64,000 nucleotides of DNA, taken from contig NZ_JACXAJ010000011.1 in assembly GCF_014773225.1 (NCBI RefSeq), positions 1-64,000 on the forward strand, in the 5' to 3' direction. Each line of letters starts with the position of its first letter. Within the stretch, counting starts at the first letter, position 1. This stretch comes from Pontibacter aquaedesilientis (GTDB lineage Bacteria > Bacteroidota > Bacteroidia > Cytophagales > Hymenobacteraceae). Position numbers and translations under genes: made by a program. The notes under the pieces were generated by a model, which did not search any database, was not told where the DNA came from, and was given only the letters and a program-made list of their open reading frames with translations. Of the stretch, positions 18,541 to 27,386 are shown piece by piece.

Positions 18541-18828
18541 ATGTCTGAAGGTACTATAACCTTTGCCAAGATTATAGTAATAAGCTTAGCCTTATTGATG
18601 AAGTAAGAGAAAGATAATTAAGATTGGTACTTTACCCTAAGTTTTAATCCATAGAAACTGAATCAATGCAGAAGGTACAGTTCGGATTGTTCTTAAACAT
18701 CAACAAGGGCTAATGTAAGAGACAACTCAGTACATCTCGTTGGAGATAAGCTTAATAATTAACTACTCATATATTTAATATTCCTAATATTAAAGCTTAA
18801 TTTGTATATAATACTATACTGTAAAGCT
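18541..18828. promoter_or_regulatory. divergent intergenic region with AT-rich palindrome
   Basis: This region must hold the promoters of the divergent KAP and RT-nitrilase genes. TTAATATT (18775-18782) and AATATTAA (18786-18793) form a perfect 8-bp inverted repeat with a 3-bp spacer, 36 bp before the RT start codon. An imperfect pair of AAGCTTAATA-like and TATTAAAGCTT blocks surrounds it. It is a candidate operator; no regulator gene lies next to it. Confidence 0.45.
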
Positions 18829-21800
18829 ATGGCAGACAAACCCCAGATCTTACTTCACCGCATCTCTAAAGTAGAAGAGGAAATATTTACGGCCTACAGA
18901 AAGTTTAAATCTCTGATCTACAATGAGAACTACTCATTACCTATTCGTCTGCAATTAGCTGGATACGAATCTGCAGATATCGATAATAAGCTGAACGCTC
19001 TTGCTAAGCAAATATTATTACGGGACGACAAATACTTTGAGCAGTTAATTGGGGAGATTAAGTTCATAGCATACCCTAAACAACTCCAGGGTGAGACACC
19101 GGCCAACTTCAAGGGCGTATTCTTTACAAACCAAAGGAGTAGTGGTAGCTATGAGTGCTCCCGCCTGACATGCTTCATCGACTGCCCTATCGAGATTCAT
19201 CTACTCTCTGTTCTGTGGGTAATGCGCATAGGACACGTACTGGATGGTGAGCTGTCAGATGCATGTTATGCAAACAGACTGCATCGTAACATGGACAATG
19301 ATATTTATAATAAGGGCATTAAGCTGTTCAAAAAATACCATGAGAGATACACCGATTGGAGGAACAACACGATCCAGAAAGCTAAGCGTATGCACACAGA
19401 GGGGATGGATACCGCGATTCTGAACCTCGATATAAAGGACTTTTATCATTCTGTTGACTTTGACCTAAATGAGGAGATTCAGGTAAAGAAGCGATCGGAT
19501 AAATGGCTGAACCATCAATTGTCAAAAATACATGCTGCCTATCTGAAAGTCTTGATAGATGCTAATGTTTTGGGAAATGATAGAAAAATATTGCCGATAG
19601 GCTTAGTTTCCTCTAGTATTCTTGCAAATTACTACTTCAAAGATTTTGATACACAGGTAGAAGAACTTGTAAATCCACTATTCTATGGGCGTTACGTGGA
19701 TGATATTATGCTTGTGTTTAAGTCTCCGGCTAATATCACAAAAGAGGCTGATCCTGTTGCATCATTCATTGACAGGTGTATTGCCAAGCCTTTAGAAAGA
19801 AGTGATGTATTGCAGCTAAGAAGAGAGGAAAAAACAGCTAATGAAGGGGAACAAAACACATCAATTGATTATGATTTCAAGATAGATTATAAGGGTAATA
19901 CACTTATCTTCCAGCAATCGAAGGTAAAACTGTTTAATTTCCTGAAAGATGAACCTATAAGCCTTCTAGAGGAATTTGAGGAAAACATCAGGAAGAACAG
20001 CAGTGAGTTTAGATTGTTGCCAGAGGAAGACAGCTTGATAGATTCTTTTGATAAGGCATCATCACACATAAGTTACTCTGATTCCATAAATAAGGTGCGT
20101 TCGATCGAAGGCTTCAGGTATGATAAGCTTCAGGCATCCAGGCACCTCTCTTTGCTCATAAGTGCCTCTAAAAACACGCAAGCCCTTGAAGGCGGAAAGA
20201 TTGAGCAGGTTTGTAAGAACCTTGAGGATTTCTTTAAAGGGTTGAATAGTATCGAACTTAACGGTATGTGGGAGAAGATCTTTGCTTTCTACATAATCAA
20301 CAAGAGGTATGATAAGGTAATTGCTTTTACAAAATATTTGCTGGATGAAATTGTAAAGGTTAAGTATTCCACTTCAAGACTAAACTATGCTAATAATGAT
20401 GACGATATAACAGAGTGGTTAAGGGTTGATTTGATCCAGCAACTGTTCAACAGCCTGTCAATGGCTGCCACGCTGAATCTTTCTGCTTTTGAAAGTAAAG
20501 TTATAGAGCATTTGCACAAGGATTTCAAGGAGCATACAGGCTTTGCTGCTGGCACTCTTAAAGATCATCTGGAGGCAATTAAACAGAACGCTGAGCAGCT
20601 AATCCATTCCAATTTGCTTAGGCATAATTATATATCATTTCCTCTACTTAACTATTGTGTTTTTAATAGGCCTAAAGTTGATAAGGTTGATCGGCTAAAC
20701 TATATTGACAACAATAGTATTAAGGGTAAGACACTAAAGCTTGCTACAGAGGATAATTTGAAAATCAGGTATTCACCCCGATTTATTCATTTTCATGAAG
20801 TATGCTTGTTCTATGCACTCGCCAAACACTATGGCACAGCAGAGGATAAAAGCGGAGCAGCATTAAATGTAGAATACCTCCTGCTAAATCATACTACTCA
20901 GGATGAACTTGAAGGCTTTCCTGACTCCCCTGCTAATGCTCCAGAACTGCCAGCTGACCCGGACGTTATACAGAACGAATTCAACGAAGACCATTATAGC
21001 CTAATTATAGACAAGTTTTTAGCGGAATATCCTACCTACTTCTCAAATGACCCTAAGCACAGTAAGGATGATAACAAGCTGAATAATGCCGACTTTAAAC
21101 TTATAAAACTTGGGAACAGACCAGGTAAGAAGAAAGTAAAGGTTGCAATGGCGAACATGAAAGTTGATGCCAAGAACTCAATACGCTCCTTCCTTGGCAC
21201 CCCTAACTTAAGCTTCGACAGGTATTTAGATCTTTGTCACATGCTTAACGAAGCTGCTCGAACAAAGTGTGACATTGTGGTCTTTCCTGAGATATCGATT
21301 CCTTTCGCATGGCTTGGAAACATAACGGACTATGTAAGGCGGAACAATATCGCCCTTATCTGTGGTGTGGAGCATGTAGCAGATCTTGATGGGGTTGTGT
21401 ACAACTATGTGGTAACAATACTTCCGTTTAAGCATAAAGTATACAGGAATGCATTCGTTGACTTACGCCTGAAGCGGGACTATTCTCATTCTGAAGAAAA
21501 GCTAATCAATGGGCACGTTGGATTTTCAGTTCCCCCGAGTATAGATAGAAATAAGCACAAACTTAGAGTTTATGACTGGAACGGGCTTATGTTTAGTGTC
21601 TTCAATTGTTTTGAGTTTGCAGATATCACGAAGAGAGCTACCCTCAAAGGAAACGTGGACTTTGTAATTGCGGTTGAACACAACAGGGACACGAACTACT
21701 TCTCCAACATTTTAGAGTCCTCCTCCAGGGATATTCACGCTTATGTTATCCAAGTAAACGACTCATCCTGGGGAGACAGCAGAATCTCACAGCCCTCTGC

Positions 21801-21984
21801 TACTGCCACAAAGGATCTTGTAAGAATTAAGGGAGGTGAGCACGTTCAAATCGTTACCGGAGAAATTGATATTGAAGGACTGCGTGAGTTTCAAATGAAG
21901 AACTTTTCGCTTCAGGAAGACTCTAAAACCTTTAAATCAACTCCTCCAGGGTTCAAAGTTCACGATAATAGAAAGCTTTGGTAA
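18829..21984 (+). CDS. reverse transcriptase-nitrilase fusion, DRT type 1 (UG1)-like
   Basis: A 1051-residue protein with an N-terminal RT domain: motif A LDIKDFY with D201, a motif B-like IGLVSSSILANYYF near residue 256, and the YVDD box with D291/D292. A long helical middle region follows. A C-terminal carbon-nitrogen hydrolase (nitrilase) domain starts near residue 765, with the expected triad E821 (VVFPEIS), K882 (LRLKRDY) and C927 (FNCFEF). RT-nitrilase fusions are the hallmark of defence-associated RT type 1 (UG1); a related nitrilase-bearing RT group is possible. Both active sites look intact. ATG 18829 is chosen because the TTG at 18802 adds nine residues inside a promoter-like AT-rich tract. 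The next gene starts 44 bp downstream, so the two form an operon. Confidence 0.85.
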   Translation: MADKPQILLHRISKVEEEIFTAYRKFKSLIYNENYSLPIRLQLAGYESADIDNKLNALAKQILLRDDKYFEQLIGEIKFIAYPKQLQGETPANFKGVFFTNQRSSGSYECSRLTCFIDCPIEIHLLSVLWVMRIGHVLDGELSDACYANRLHRNMDNDIYNKGIKLFKKYHERYTDWRNNTIQKAKRMHTEGMDTAILNLDIKDFYHSVDFDLNEEIQVKKRSDKWLNHQLSKIHAAYLKVLIDANVLGNDRKILPIGLVSSSILANYYFKDFDTQVEELVNPLFYGRYVDDIMLVFKSPANITKEADPVASFIDRCIAKPLERSDVLQLRREEKTANEGEQNTSIDYDFKIDYKGNTLIFQQSKVKLFNFLKDEPISLLEEFEENIRKNSSEFRLLPEEDSLIDSFDKASSHISYSDSINKVRSIEGFRYDKLQASRHLSLLISASKNTQALEGGKIEQVCKNLEDFFKGLNSIELNGMWEKIFAFYIINKRYDKVIAFTKYLLDEIVKVKYSTSRLNYANNDDDITEWLRVDLIQQLFNSLSMAATLNLSAFESKVIEHLHKDFKEHTGFAAGTLKDHLEAIKQNAEQLIHSNLLRHNYISFPLLNYCVFNRPKVDKVDRLNYIDNNSIKGKTLKLATEDNLKIRYSPRFIHFHEVCLFYALAKHYGTAEDKSGAALNVEYLLLNHTTQDELEGFPDSPANAPELPADPDVIQNEFNEDHYSLIIDKFLAEYPTYFSNDPKHSKDDNKLNNADFKLIKLGNRPGKKKVKVAMANMKVDAKNSIRSFLGTPNLSFDRYLDLCHMLNEAARTKCDIVVFPEISIPFAWLGNITDYVRRNNIALICGVEHVADLDGVVYNYVVTILPFKHKVYRNAFVDLRLKRDYSHSEEKLINGHVGFSVPPSIDRNKHKLRVYDWNGLMFSVFNCFEFADITKRATLKGNVDFVIAVEHNRDTNYFSNILESSSRDIHAYVIQVNDSSWGDSRISQPSATATKDLVRIKGGEHVQIVTGEIDIEGLREFQMKNFSLQEDSKTFKSTPPGFKVHDNRKLW

Positions 21985-22028
21985 AAGGCTCTTTGCGAAG
22001 AAGTAAATGAATTAAAGGCACAGTCGAT

Positions 22029-24119
22029 ATGTTTAAACAGCTAGCCGTTGTAAATGGGGATAATGTAAACCGGTATGGCTACCGGTTTACTATTGGAGCA
22101 TTAGAAGATAGTATGTTCCAAAAATCTTTAACAGGGGTTCCCTCTCTATTAGGTCATGATAGCCACAAACCAATTGGCTGGAATTTTCCTCTAGGATTAT
22201 ACTTTGAGCCCCATTCGACAAGACTGGTTGCATTATATTTGCTTACTGATACTGATGAAGATCAAGAATATATTAATAGAGTCTATCAAAATGAATTGAT
22301 TAGAAGAAACCAGGAGCTTTGTAAACCATTTTTAGATGAGTTCTCGAAGCTGTTGTCCCCTTATACTAACGATACTGGTCATTACATTTATTGCGGTTGT
22401 GTTTCCTATCATGAAAAAGGAATACTTTACAGGCTTTATCCTGAACTACATACCCTCAAGGACAAAGACGGCCTAGTATACTTAGATCAGCTCCTTGAGA
22501 GCTTTGAATATTTAGGTCAGGGTATTTTCAAGTGTAAGAAGAGTGAGATTGCAATCTTTTGTCATTCTTTTTTCCGAAGAAACCTCTCTCGTCACAACAA
22601 CTTCCATTACCATTTTTTGGACCAGTTTATCCGGCTCAATGATACCCCAGATATAACTTTAAGAGTAGCCCTGGATGATGACCTAATAGGTTATTCCAGT
22701 ACCTTTAATGAGCAAATTGAACTTGAATATTGGTGGGGTCCCAAATACAATGACAATATTGACGAAATTCCTTTAGGTGTGACTCATTACGAATGCGATA
22801 AAGGTCAACGGACTTTTTCCGGTGTTTCCGGAACACAATTCTGGTGGAAGGGTGATGAGGAAAGTATGATTCTTGAGCTTGAAGAGCTTAAAGATAACCC
22901 TACCCTAGGAGTAAGCGCGGAGATGTATGGATGTAGATACATTCACTCGATATATCTAAAAGATACATTTTACTTTGATCATTTTGATGGAGCAGTTAGA
23001 ATGTATGAGGAAGACCAAATGCTTCAACGTCTTGAACAGCCAATCAACAAGGCGGGTAAAAATACGGATTACACCAAGCTGTTCAGAATAGATGGTAAAC
23101 TAAGTATATCAACCTGGAAATCTTTAACTACTCATTATTTCCAAGATAATCCATTGCTATATGAGTATTTTGGTCATAAGGAGGAATATCGAAAATTGAG
23201 AGAAAATTTTGATATTCCTCTTCAAACAAAGGGTGTAGTAGAATCTTTAGTCCCTTATAAACTTAAGCGAGAAGAAGGCATAAGGTTGTTTGTTTCATAT
23301 CATAAACCCTCCCCTGTAACTTTAGATTTTGAAAGGACAATAATTAACCCTGATACTATCACCAGCAAAAACGGTAAGATAGATATTATTGAGTTTGATG
23401 CACTAGAAGTGAAAAAGGCGTTGAATAGATTAGGAGAAGATCTGACAATTCCAGATGGGTTGGCATTGATCAAATGCCATGACGCTTACATTAATTATCC
23501 CACAATTTTACACTCTCCAAATAACGTAGAAGAGAACTTGGGATTAACCCTTCAGGCATACTACTTACTATTAAAATCTATTTGTAAAAGGGCTGATAAG
23601 TATGTTTCTTTCACGCTTGCATGGCCATTCGAAGACAAGGAAGCAAAGCTATCAATATACGGTCATGTAGCAGAGATCGTGGAATGGTTAAAAGTAAATC
23701 AGCATATACCCTTAAAGCATAGCGATTTCCGAGTATGGCTTGAGAATCAGAACAAATGGCTCTCAGGTAGATACTCCTGTCAGTCAAACAAGCCGGATCT
23801 TTTCGAATTAGTAAATGGCGATGGGGTTATTTATGTTAAGAGAAGAAGCATCAATCCTGACTGGGTCCAAGACATTACAAATGATGAAAATGGATTAAAA
23901 TACAAACTTGAAATACCGGAAGATAATAGAGACCTACTTGAGGCAATACAGAAAAATGATATTCACCTTGCCTTTTCTACTATAGTTTCGAAAGCGCGAT
24001 GCGGTAAAACTAGTGGGGATTATTTTACCAGCACCACATCAAAATACCTTGATAATGATGTCTACGTAGTGCTTGAAGAATGTTCCTTAGCTGGAGCGTT
24101 TTGGACAGACAAACCTTAA
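22029..24119 (+). CDS. unknown 696-residue partner of the RT-nitrilase
   Basis: I do not recognise a full-length family. The N-terminal about 70 residues (NRYGYRFTIGALED, then PSLLGHDSHKPIGW) resemble the opening of HK97-type prohead proteases (peptidase S78/U35), which pair an NR-G-...-GAF segment with a HD..KPIG histidine motif. A later LGVSAEMYG near residue 298 could correspond to the serine region, but a large insertion would separate the two. The rest is AT-rich coding sequence without visible motifs. It is transcribed with the RT gene (44-bp gap). The first codons contain a perfect 26-base hairpin. It may be a sensor, effector or accessory of the RT system. Confidence 0.55.
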   Translation: MFKQLAVVNGDNVNRYGYRFTIGALEDSMFQKSLTGVPSLLGHDSHKPIGWNFPLGLYFEPHSTRLVALYLLTDTDEDQEYINRVYQNELIRRNQELCKPFLDEFSKLLSPYTNDTGHYIYCGCVSYHEKGILYRLYPELHTLKDKDGLVYLDQLLESFEYLGQGIFKCKKSEIAIFCHSFFRRNLSRHNNFHYHFLDQFIRLNDTPDITLRVALDDDLIGYSSTFNEQIELEYWWGPKYNDNIDEIPLGVTHYECDKGQRTFSGVSGTQFWWKGDEESMILELEELKDNPTLGVSAEMYGCRYIHSIYLKDTFYFDHFDGAVRMYEEDQMLQRLEQPINKAGKNTDYTKLFRIDGKLSISTWKSLTTHYFQDNPLLYEYFGHKEEYRKLRENFDIPLQTKGVVESLVPYKLKREEGIRLFVSYHKPSPVTLDFERTIINPDTITSKNGKIDIIEFDALEVKKALNRLGEDLTIPDGLALIKCHDAYINYPTILHSPNNVEENLGLTLQAYYLLLKSICKRADKYVSFTLAWPFEDKEAKLSIYGHVAEIVEWLKVNQHIPLKHSDFRVWLENQNKWLSGRYSCQSNKPDLFELVNGDGVIYVKRRSINPDWVQDITNDENGLKYKLEIPEDNRDLLEAIQKNDIHLAFSTIVSKARCGKTSGDYFTSTTSKYLDNDVYVVLEECSLAGAFWTDKP
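22065..22090 (+). repeat. perfect 11-bp hairpin at the start of the 696-residue gene
   Basis: GTAAACCGGTA (22065-22075) and TACCGGTTTAC (22080-22090) are exact reverse complements around a 4-base loop. The hairpin begins 36 bases into the coding region. In RNA it would be stable and close to the ribosome binding region; in DNA it is a 26-bp near-palindrome. Confidence 0.85.
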
Positions 24120-24358
24120 ATTGCTAAAATAGGGTGCTAGCCTTACAGCTTGAGGATATAAGCTTCTCCTACAACGCCGTCAAAACTTCACTTTATAACA
24201 AAACAAGATAATTACATTTTTGAAATCATTGGGGAAGTTATCTACCGCTAACGTGTCTCATAAGGAAATAGCCTTAACGAGCAAAACAAGGTAATCAAAG
24301 TGCAAGTATATGTATAAAATGATGTACTTTTATTTCAAAAAGTTTGTAAAAACAAATC

Positions 24359-24622
24359 TTACTGCTTTTTATTCAATCTAAACTTTTCTACTAAAGAAAG
24401 CCCCTTTTCATTCTCCCATGAGGTTGGCTCAATTAACCTTCTAATATCAATTCGTAAAGCTTTAGCTATATGGTATAAATCCTGAAGTTTTGGCTGATGC
24501 ACATTCCTACACCACCTGGATACAGTATCTTTTGATACACCGATCAACTCAGCAAGATCCTTTTGATCCAAATCAAATTCATCTAAAACGATACTGATTC
24601 TATTAAATCTTATTTTTTTCAT
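24359..24622 (-). CDS. XRE-family HTH regulator
   Basis: An 87-residue protein with a single Cro/CI-type helix-turn-helix (DLDQKDLAELIGVSKDTVSR at about residues 17-36, followed by PKLQDLYHIAKALRIDIRRLI). It is probably a DNA-binding repressor of itself or of neighbouring accessory genes. It faces the RT operon, and its upstream region carries a tandem 21-bp repeat that is a good operator candidate. No toxin gene is adjacent. Confidence 0.85.
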   Translation of the reverse strand: MKKIRFNRISIVLDEFDLDQKDLAELIGVSKDTVSRWCRNVHQPKLQDLYHIAKALRIDIRRLIEPTSWENEKGLSLVEKFRLNKKQ

Positions 24623-24681
24623 GCTTCTGTATACCTAGAAGCAAATATAATTATCTATAACAATTTGAAAATCAATACTAT

Positions 24682-24723
24682 ATAGACATTGAATGTATAT
24701 AAATAGACACTTAATGTATATTA
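24682..24723. promoter_or_regulatory. tandem 21-bp direct repeat upstream of the XRE gene
   Basis: Two head-to-tail copies start at 24682 and 24703, each reading ATAGACA, then T/C, T, G/T, AATGTATAT, T/A-rich. Only about four positions differ. They lie 60-100 bp upstream of the XRE start codon, where an autoregulatory operator would be expected. Confidence 0.6.
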
Positions 24724-24861
24724 ATATTGTTTGTTTGTCTATTATTTATTACATTTGAGTAAGTATTAAATATTTACGTTTAGTTAGCTATTACAAGACG
24801 ACTATTGTATAAATAAAGATTGTAACTGCATTACATATCTAATAAGGTGTGCATTGCTTAC

Positions 24862-25030
24862 GAAGCCTCGCCGCGAAATCTGGTAAATTTCAACTCCGCG
24901 AGTGTAAGTGAAGCGCCTAAACTCTATATTTGTGATATAGGGCTGGCGCTCGCTTATGTTTTTGTGGAGAACTATTCAATAGAATAGTGGGCTTTACCAG
25001 AGCCTCGCGACAAAGACAGGCGGGTGTCCA
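24862..25030. ncRNA. candidate structured RNA or folded DNA element
   Basis: No ORF is supported, but nested complementary segments define a compact fold. The closing stem is CGCGA (24872-24876) and CTGGTAAA (24880-24887) with TTTACCAG (24993-25000) and TCGCG (25005-25009). An inner arm pairs GTAAGTGA plus GCGCC (24904-24917) with GGCGC plus TCGCTTAT (24945-24957), and is capped by CTATAT / ATATAG (24924-24929 / 24935-24940). A hairpin ACTATTC-AATA-GAATAGT occupies 24971-24988. The strand cannot be decided. The options are a regulatory or RT-related RNA, or a cassette-like folded DNA site. It matches no RNA family I can recall. Confidence 0.5.
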
Positions 25031-25386
25031 GCCTTTTATATTTCTGGTACTTTCCCTAATGGCTTCGGTTGATAAACTAATTATAGATTTCAACGATGGA
25101 AGCGAACCTATTCTTAATTTCCTGCCGCACTAATCAAACACTACTAATAGTGAAATGGTACTACTTTGGTTCATGCTTTCTATTTCAAGTGCTGTCATTA
25201 CTTTTCAACCTAGACTGGATCCTCCTCATCTCACCCCCTGAGTGAGTTGCCTCTTCCCCTACCGCTCCATTTAACACAGACTGTAGCTACTAGTCAGGAG
25301 CGGTCGTCCCATTTTACACTATACCTTCAGCAGCTCTTTTCCGGAAGCAGCAAGGGAAACTTTTGTCCATTAACCAAGCTAAACCC
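25031..25386. other. intergenic region, nothing recognised
   Basis: No gene, repeat or terminator could be supported between the folded element and the small gene at 25387. The promoter of the downstream nutrient-uptake genes may lie here. Confidence 0.5.
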
Positions 25387-25686
25387 ATGGAAACAACAAA
25401 GGCAAAAACGATTACTTGCACCACCCCGCAATGTATCATTCAGCACTTCTGCCAGTCCTATACCTTCGAGGAGGTGCAGGAAGCACTGTGGCACAGCCAG
25501 CACCCCCATCTTTTGGCTACATTTAACGAACTCGACCCGCTGCATACAGACAAACTCACGGTCTTCTATGAAAACATTGAAATTCTTCTTTCGGCTGTAT
25601 ACCAGCTACCTGACCTGCCGCCCCCACGGCAGGAAGAGGAAGCTACCATGACCCTTTACTTTGCAAGAGACCAGCGCCATGTGTAA
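25387..25686 (+). CDS. small hypothetical protein upstream of tlpA
   Basis: A 99-residue acidic, soluble protein without a signal peptide or recognised domain (FEEVQEALWHSQHPHLLATF near residues 28-47). ATG 25387 is preferred over 25363 because it gives a conventional METTKAK start. It precedes TlpA, SusC and SusD in the same direction (136-bp gap), so it could belong to their regulon; its role is unknown. Confidence 0.6.
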   Translation: METTKAKTITCTTPQCIIQHFCQSYTFEEVQEALWHSQHPHLLATFNELDPLHTDKLTVFYENIEILLSAVYQLPDLPPPRQEEEATMTLYFARDQRHV

Positions 25687-25822
25687 ACACGCCACCTACA
25701 GCTGGGCGCTACTGATCTGCCCACCCGAGTGAGTGGAAGCTAACACCCCACCGCCGATAGGGCTGCATTGCAAAGTTTTTTGCAAGCGGCCATTCCTTTG
25801 TTTTATCTAAATTTTCACCTGT

Positions 25823-27190
25823 ATGAAACCATCTAAATGGCTTCCCGGGCTCCTCATGCCCATTTTGTTCTTACTATTTATCCTGCTGTTGCAGTTATTA
25901 CCAGGCTTCCTTATTCAGATGGCGCGCGCCCAGTCCGTCCCTGCTACGGGCCAAAGCCTGGCTGTCGGGCAGCCCGTGCCAGACGTGCACCTGGAAGAGC
26001 TCATAAACTACTCGGCACCAACAGCCAGGCTCTCAGACTTCAAAGGCAAATTGCTCATCCTGGACTTCTGGGCCACCTGGTGCGGAACCTGCAAGGCCGC
26101 CATGCCCAAGCTCGATGCCATCCAGCGTGAGTTCGAAGGCCAGGTGCAGGTGCTGCTGGTTAACTCAGGTTCCAACAAGGACACCGAAGAAAAGGTAAAG
26201 GCATACTTCGAGCGCTGGCGCCACCCTGACGGAAGATGCTACGCCCTGCCCTCCGTAGTGAACGACACTATACTGGGCAACCTCTTCCCGCACCGCCTCA
26301 TCCCGCACGTGGCCTGGATTGGCCCCGACGGCACGCTGCTGGCTACTACCGGCACCGACCAGGTAACCCCGGAGAACGTGCGCCAGATGCTGGCTAGGGA
26401 GCGGCCGGCGCTGCCCCAGAAAAAAGATATCGACGTTTCGCGCCCCCTCTTCACGATGGAGGAGCTACCCGCCGGGAACATGCTTCGTTACAGCATTCTG
26501 CTGAAAGGGAAAGTAAGCGGCCTGCCCAGTGGCAACCGCATCCGCCAGCAGGGGGATACTGTGAACGGTGCCGCACTAACCAACACGCCCCTGCTCACGA
26601 TGTACCGTATCGTGCAGCGGGCACTGTACCCGGAGCTTGGGGCGAAAGGCCTGCGCGTGGAAGTAAGTGACAGCGCGGCCCTTTATCCTGAGCTATCTCC
26701 CCTCTCCGATACAGACTGGAAGGCAAGACACTTTTACTCTTATGACCTGGTCGTGCCTTCGCACCAGGCTGACAGCCTGTTCCACTACATGCTGGGCGAC
26801 CTGAACACCTTCTCCGGTTACTACGCTACGCTGGAGCAGCGGCGCATGGATTGCCTGGTGCTCGTGCGAAAAGGCAAAGCGCTGCCTGCCTCACAGGGCG
26901 GTGCTCCTACTAACCAGCTTTTCCGGGAGAAGCAGCCCTTCCTGCGCAATATGCCCCTCTCGGCGCTGGTCAGCCGCCTCAACAATCATAGCGGTATCAC
27001 ATTGCAAGTTGTAGACGGTACCGGTTACAACGGACTGGTGGACATCGAATTATCAGAGGGCGTTGGAGACTTGCCTGCCCTCAGGCGAGAGCTGCAGCGA
27101 CAGGGACTGGACCTGCGGCAGGCACGACGCAGAGTGCCCGTGTTTGTGATCCGAGAGAAGCCTGGCGTACCACAGCAAGCTAAAAGATAA
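25823..27190 (+). CDS. TlpA-family thiol-disulfide oxidoreductase with C-terminal extension
   Basis: A 455-residue exported protein with an N-terminal signal/anchor (hydrophobic residues about 8-33) and a TlpA/thioredoxin domain at about residues 50-195. The active site is WCGTC (C87, C90) after ILDFWAT, so redox activity is likely in the periplasm. The C-terminal about 250 residues form an extension with beta-rich repeats (LVSRLNNHSGITLQVVDGTG, LPALRRELQRQGLDL) reminiscent of DUF3738-type or STN-like domains. TlpA proteins with such extensions are commonly encoded beside SusC/SusD pairs in Bacteroidota, as here, and may reduce or load the substrate. Confidence 0.85.
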   Translation: MKPSKWLPGLLMPILFLLFILLLQLLPGFLIQMARAQSVPATGQSLAVGQPVPDVHLEELINYSAPTARLSDFKGKLLILDFWATWCGTCKAAMPKLDAIQREFEGQVQVLLVNSGSNKDTEEKVKAYFERWRHPDGRCYALPSVVNDTILGNLFPHRLIPHVAWIGPDGTLLATTGTDQVTPENVRQMLARERPALPQKKDIDVSRPLFTMEELPAGNMLRYSILLKGKVSGLPSGNRIRQQGDTVNGAALTNTPLLTMYRIVQRALYPELGAKGLRVEVSDSAALYPELSPLSDTDWKARHFYSYDLVVPSHQADSLFHYMLGDLNTFSGYYATLEQRRMDCLVLVRKGKALPASQGGAPTNQLFREKQPFLRNMPLSALVSRLNNHSGITLQVVDGTGYNGLVDIELSEGVGDLPALRRELQRQGLDLRQARRRVPVFVIREKPGVPQQAKR

Positions 27191-27386
27191 GCCTGGGAAA
27201 CCAGGGGCGGCCGGGTTCGCTATAGCTGGGCGGAACGGCGGCGCCAGGGGTTAGTTTTGTTTAGTTTAAGGTTAGAGAATAGTTACCCTGTGCGCTACCT
27301 GGGAACCTACTGATCTGTGGTTCCTGCCGGTCGCCCCAATCTCCCTAAACAACCTGAATCAATCCATCACTTAAAAAATAAACTAC

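Noticed and set aside
24780-25386. CRISPR array or group II intron as an explanation of the structured region
   Set aside because: There are no regularly spaced repeats and no intron domain V-like or maturase sequence; the stems are nested once, not repeated.
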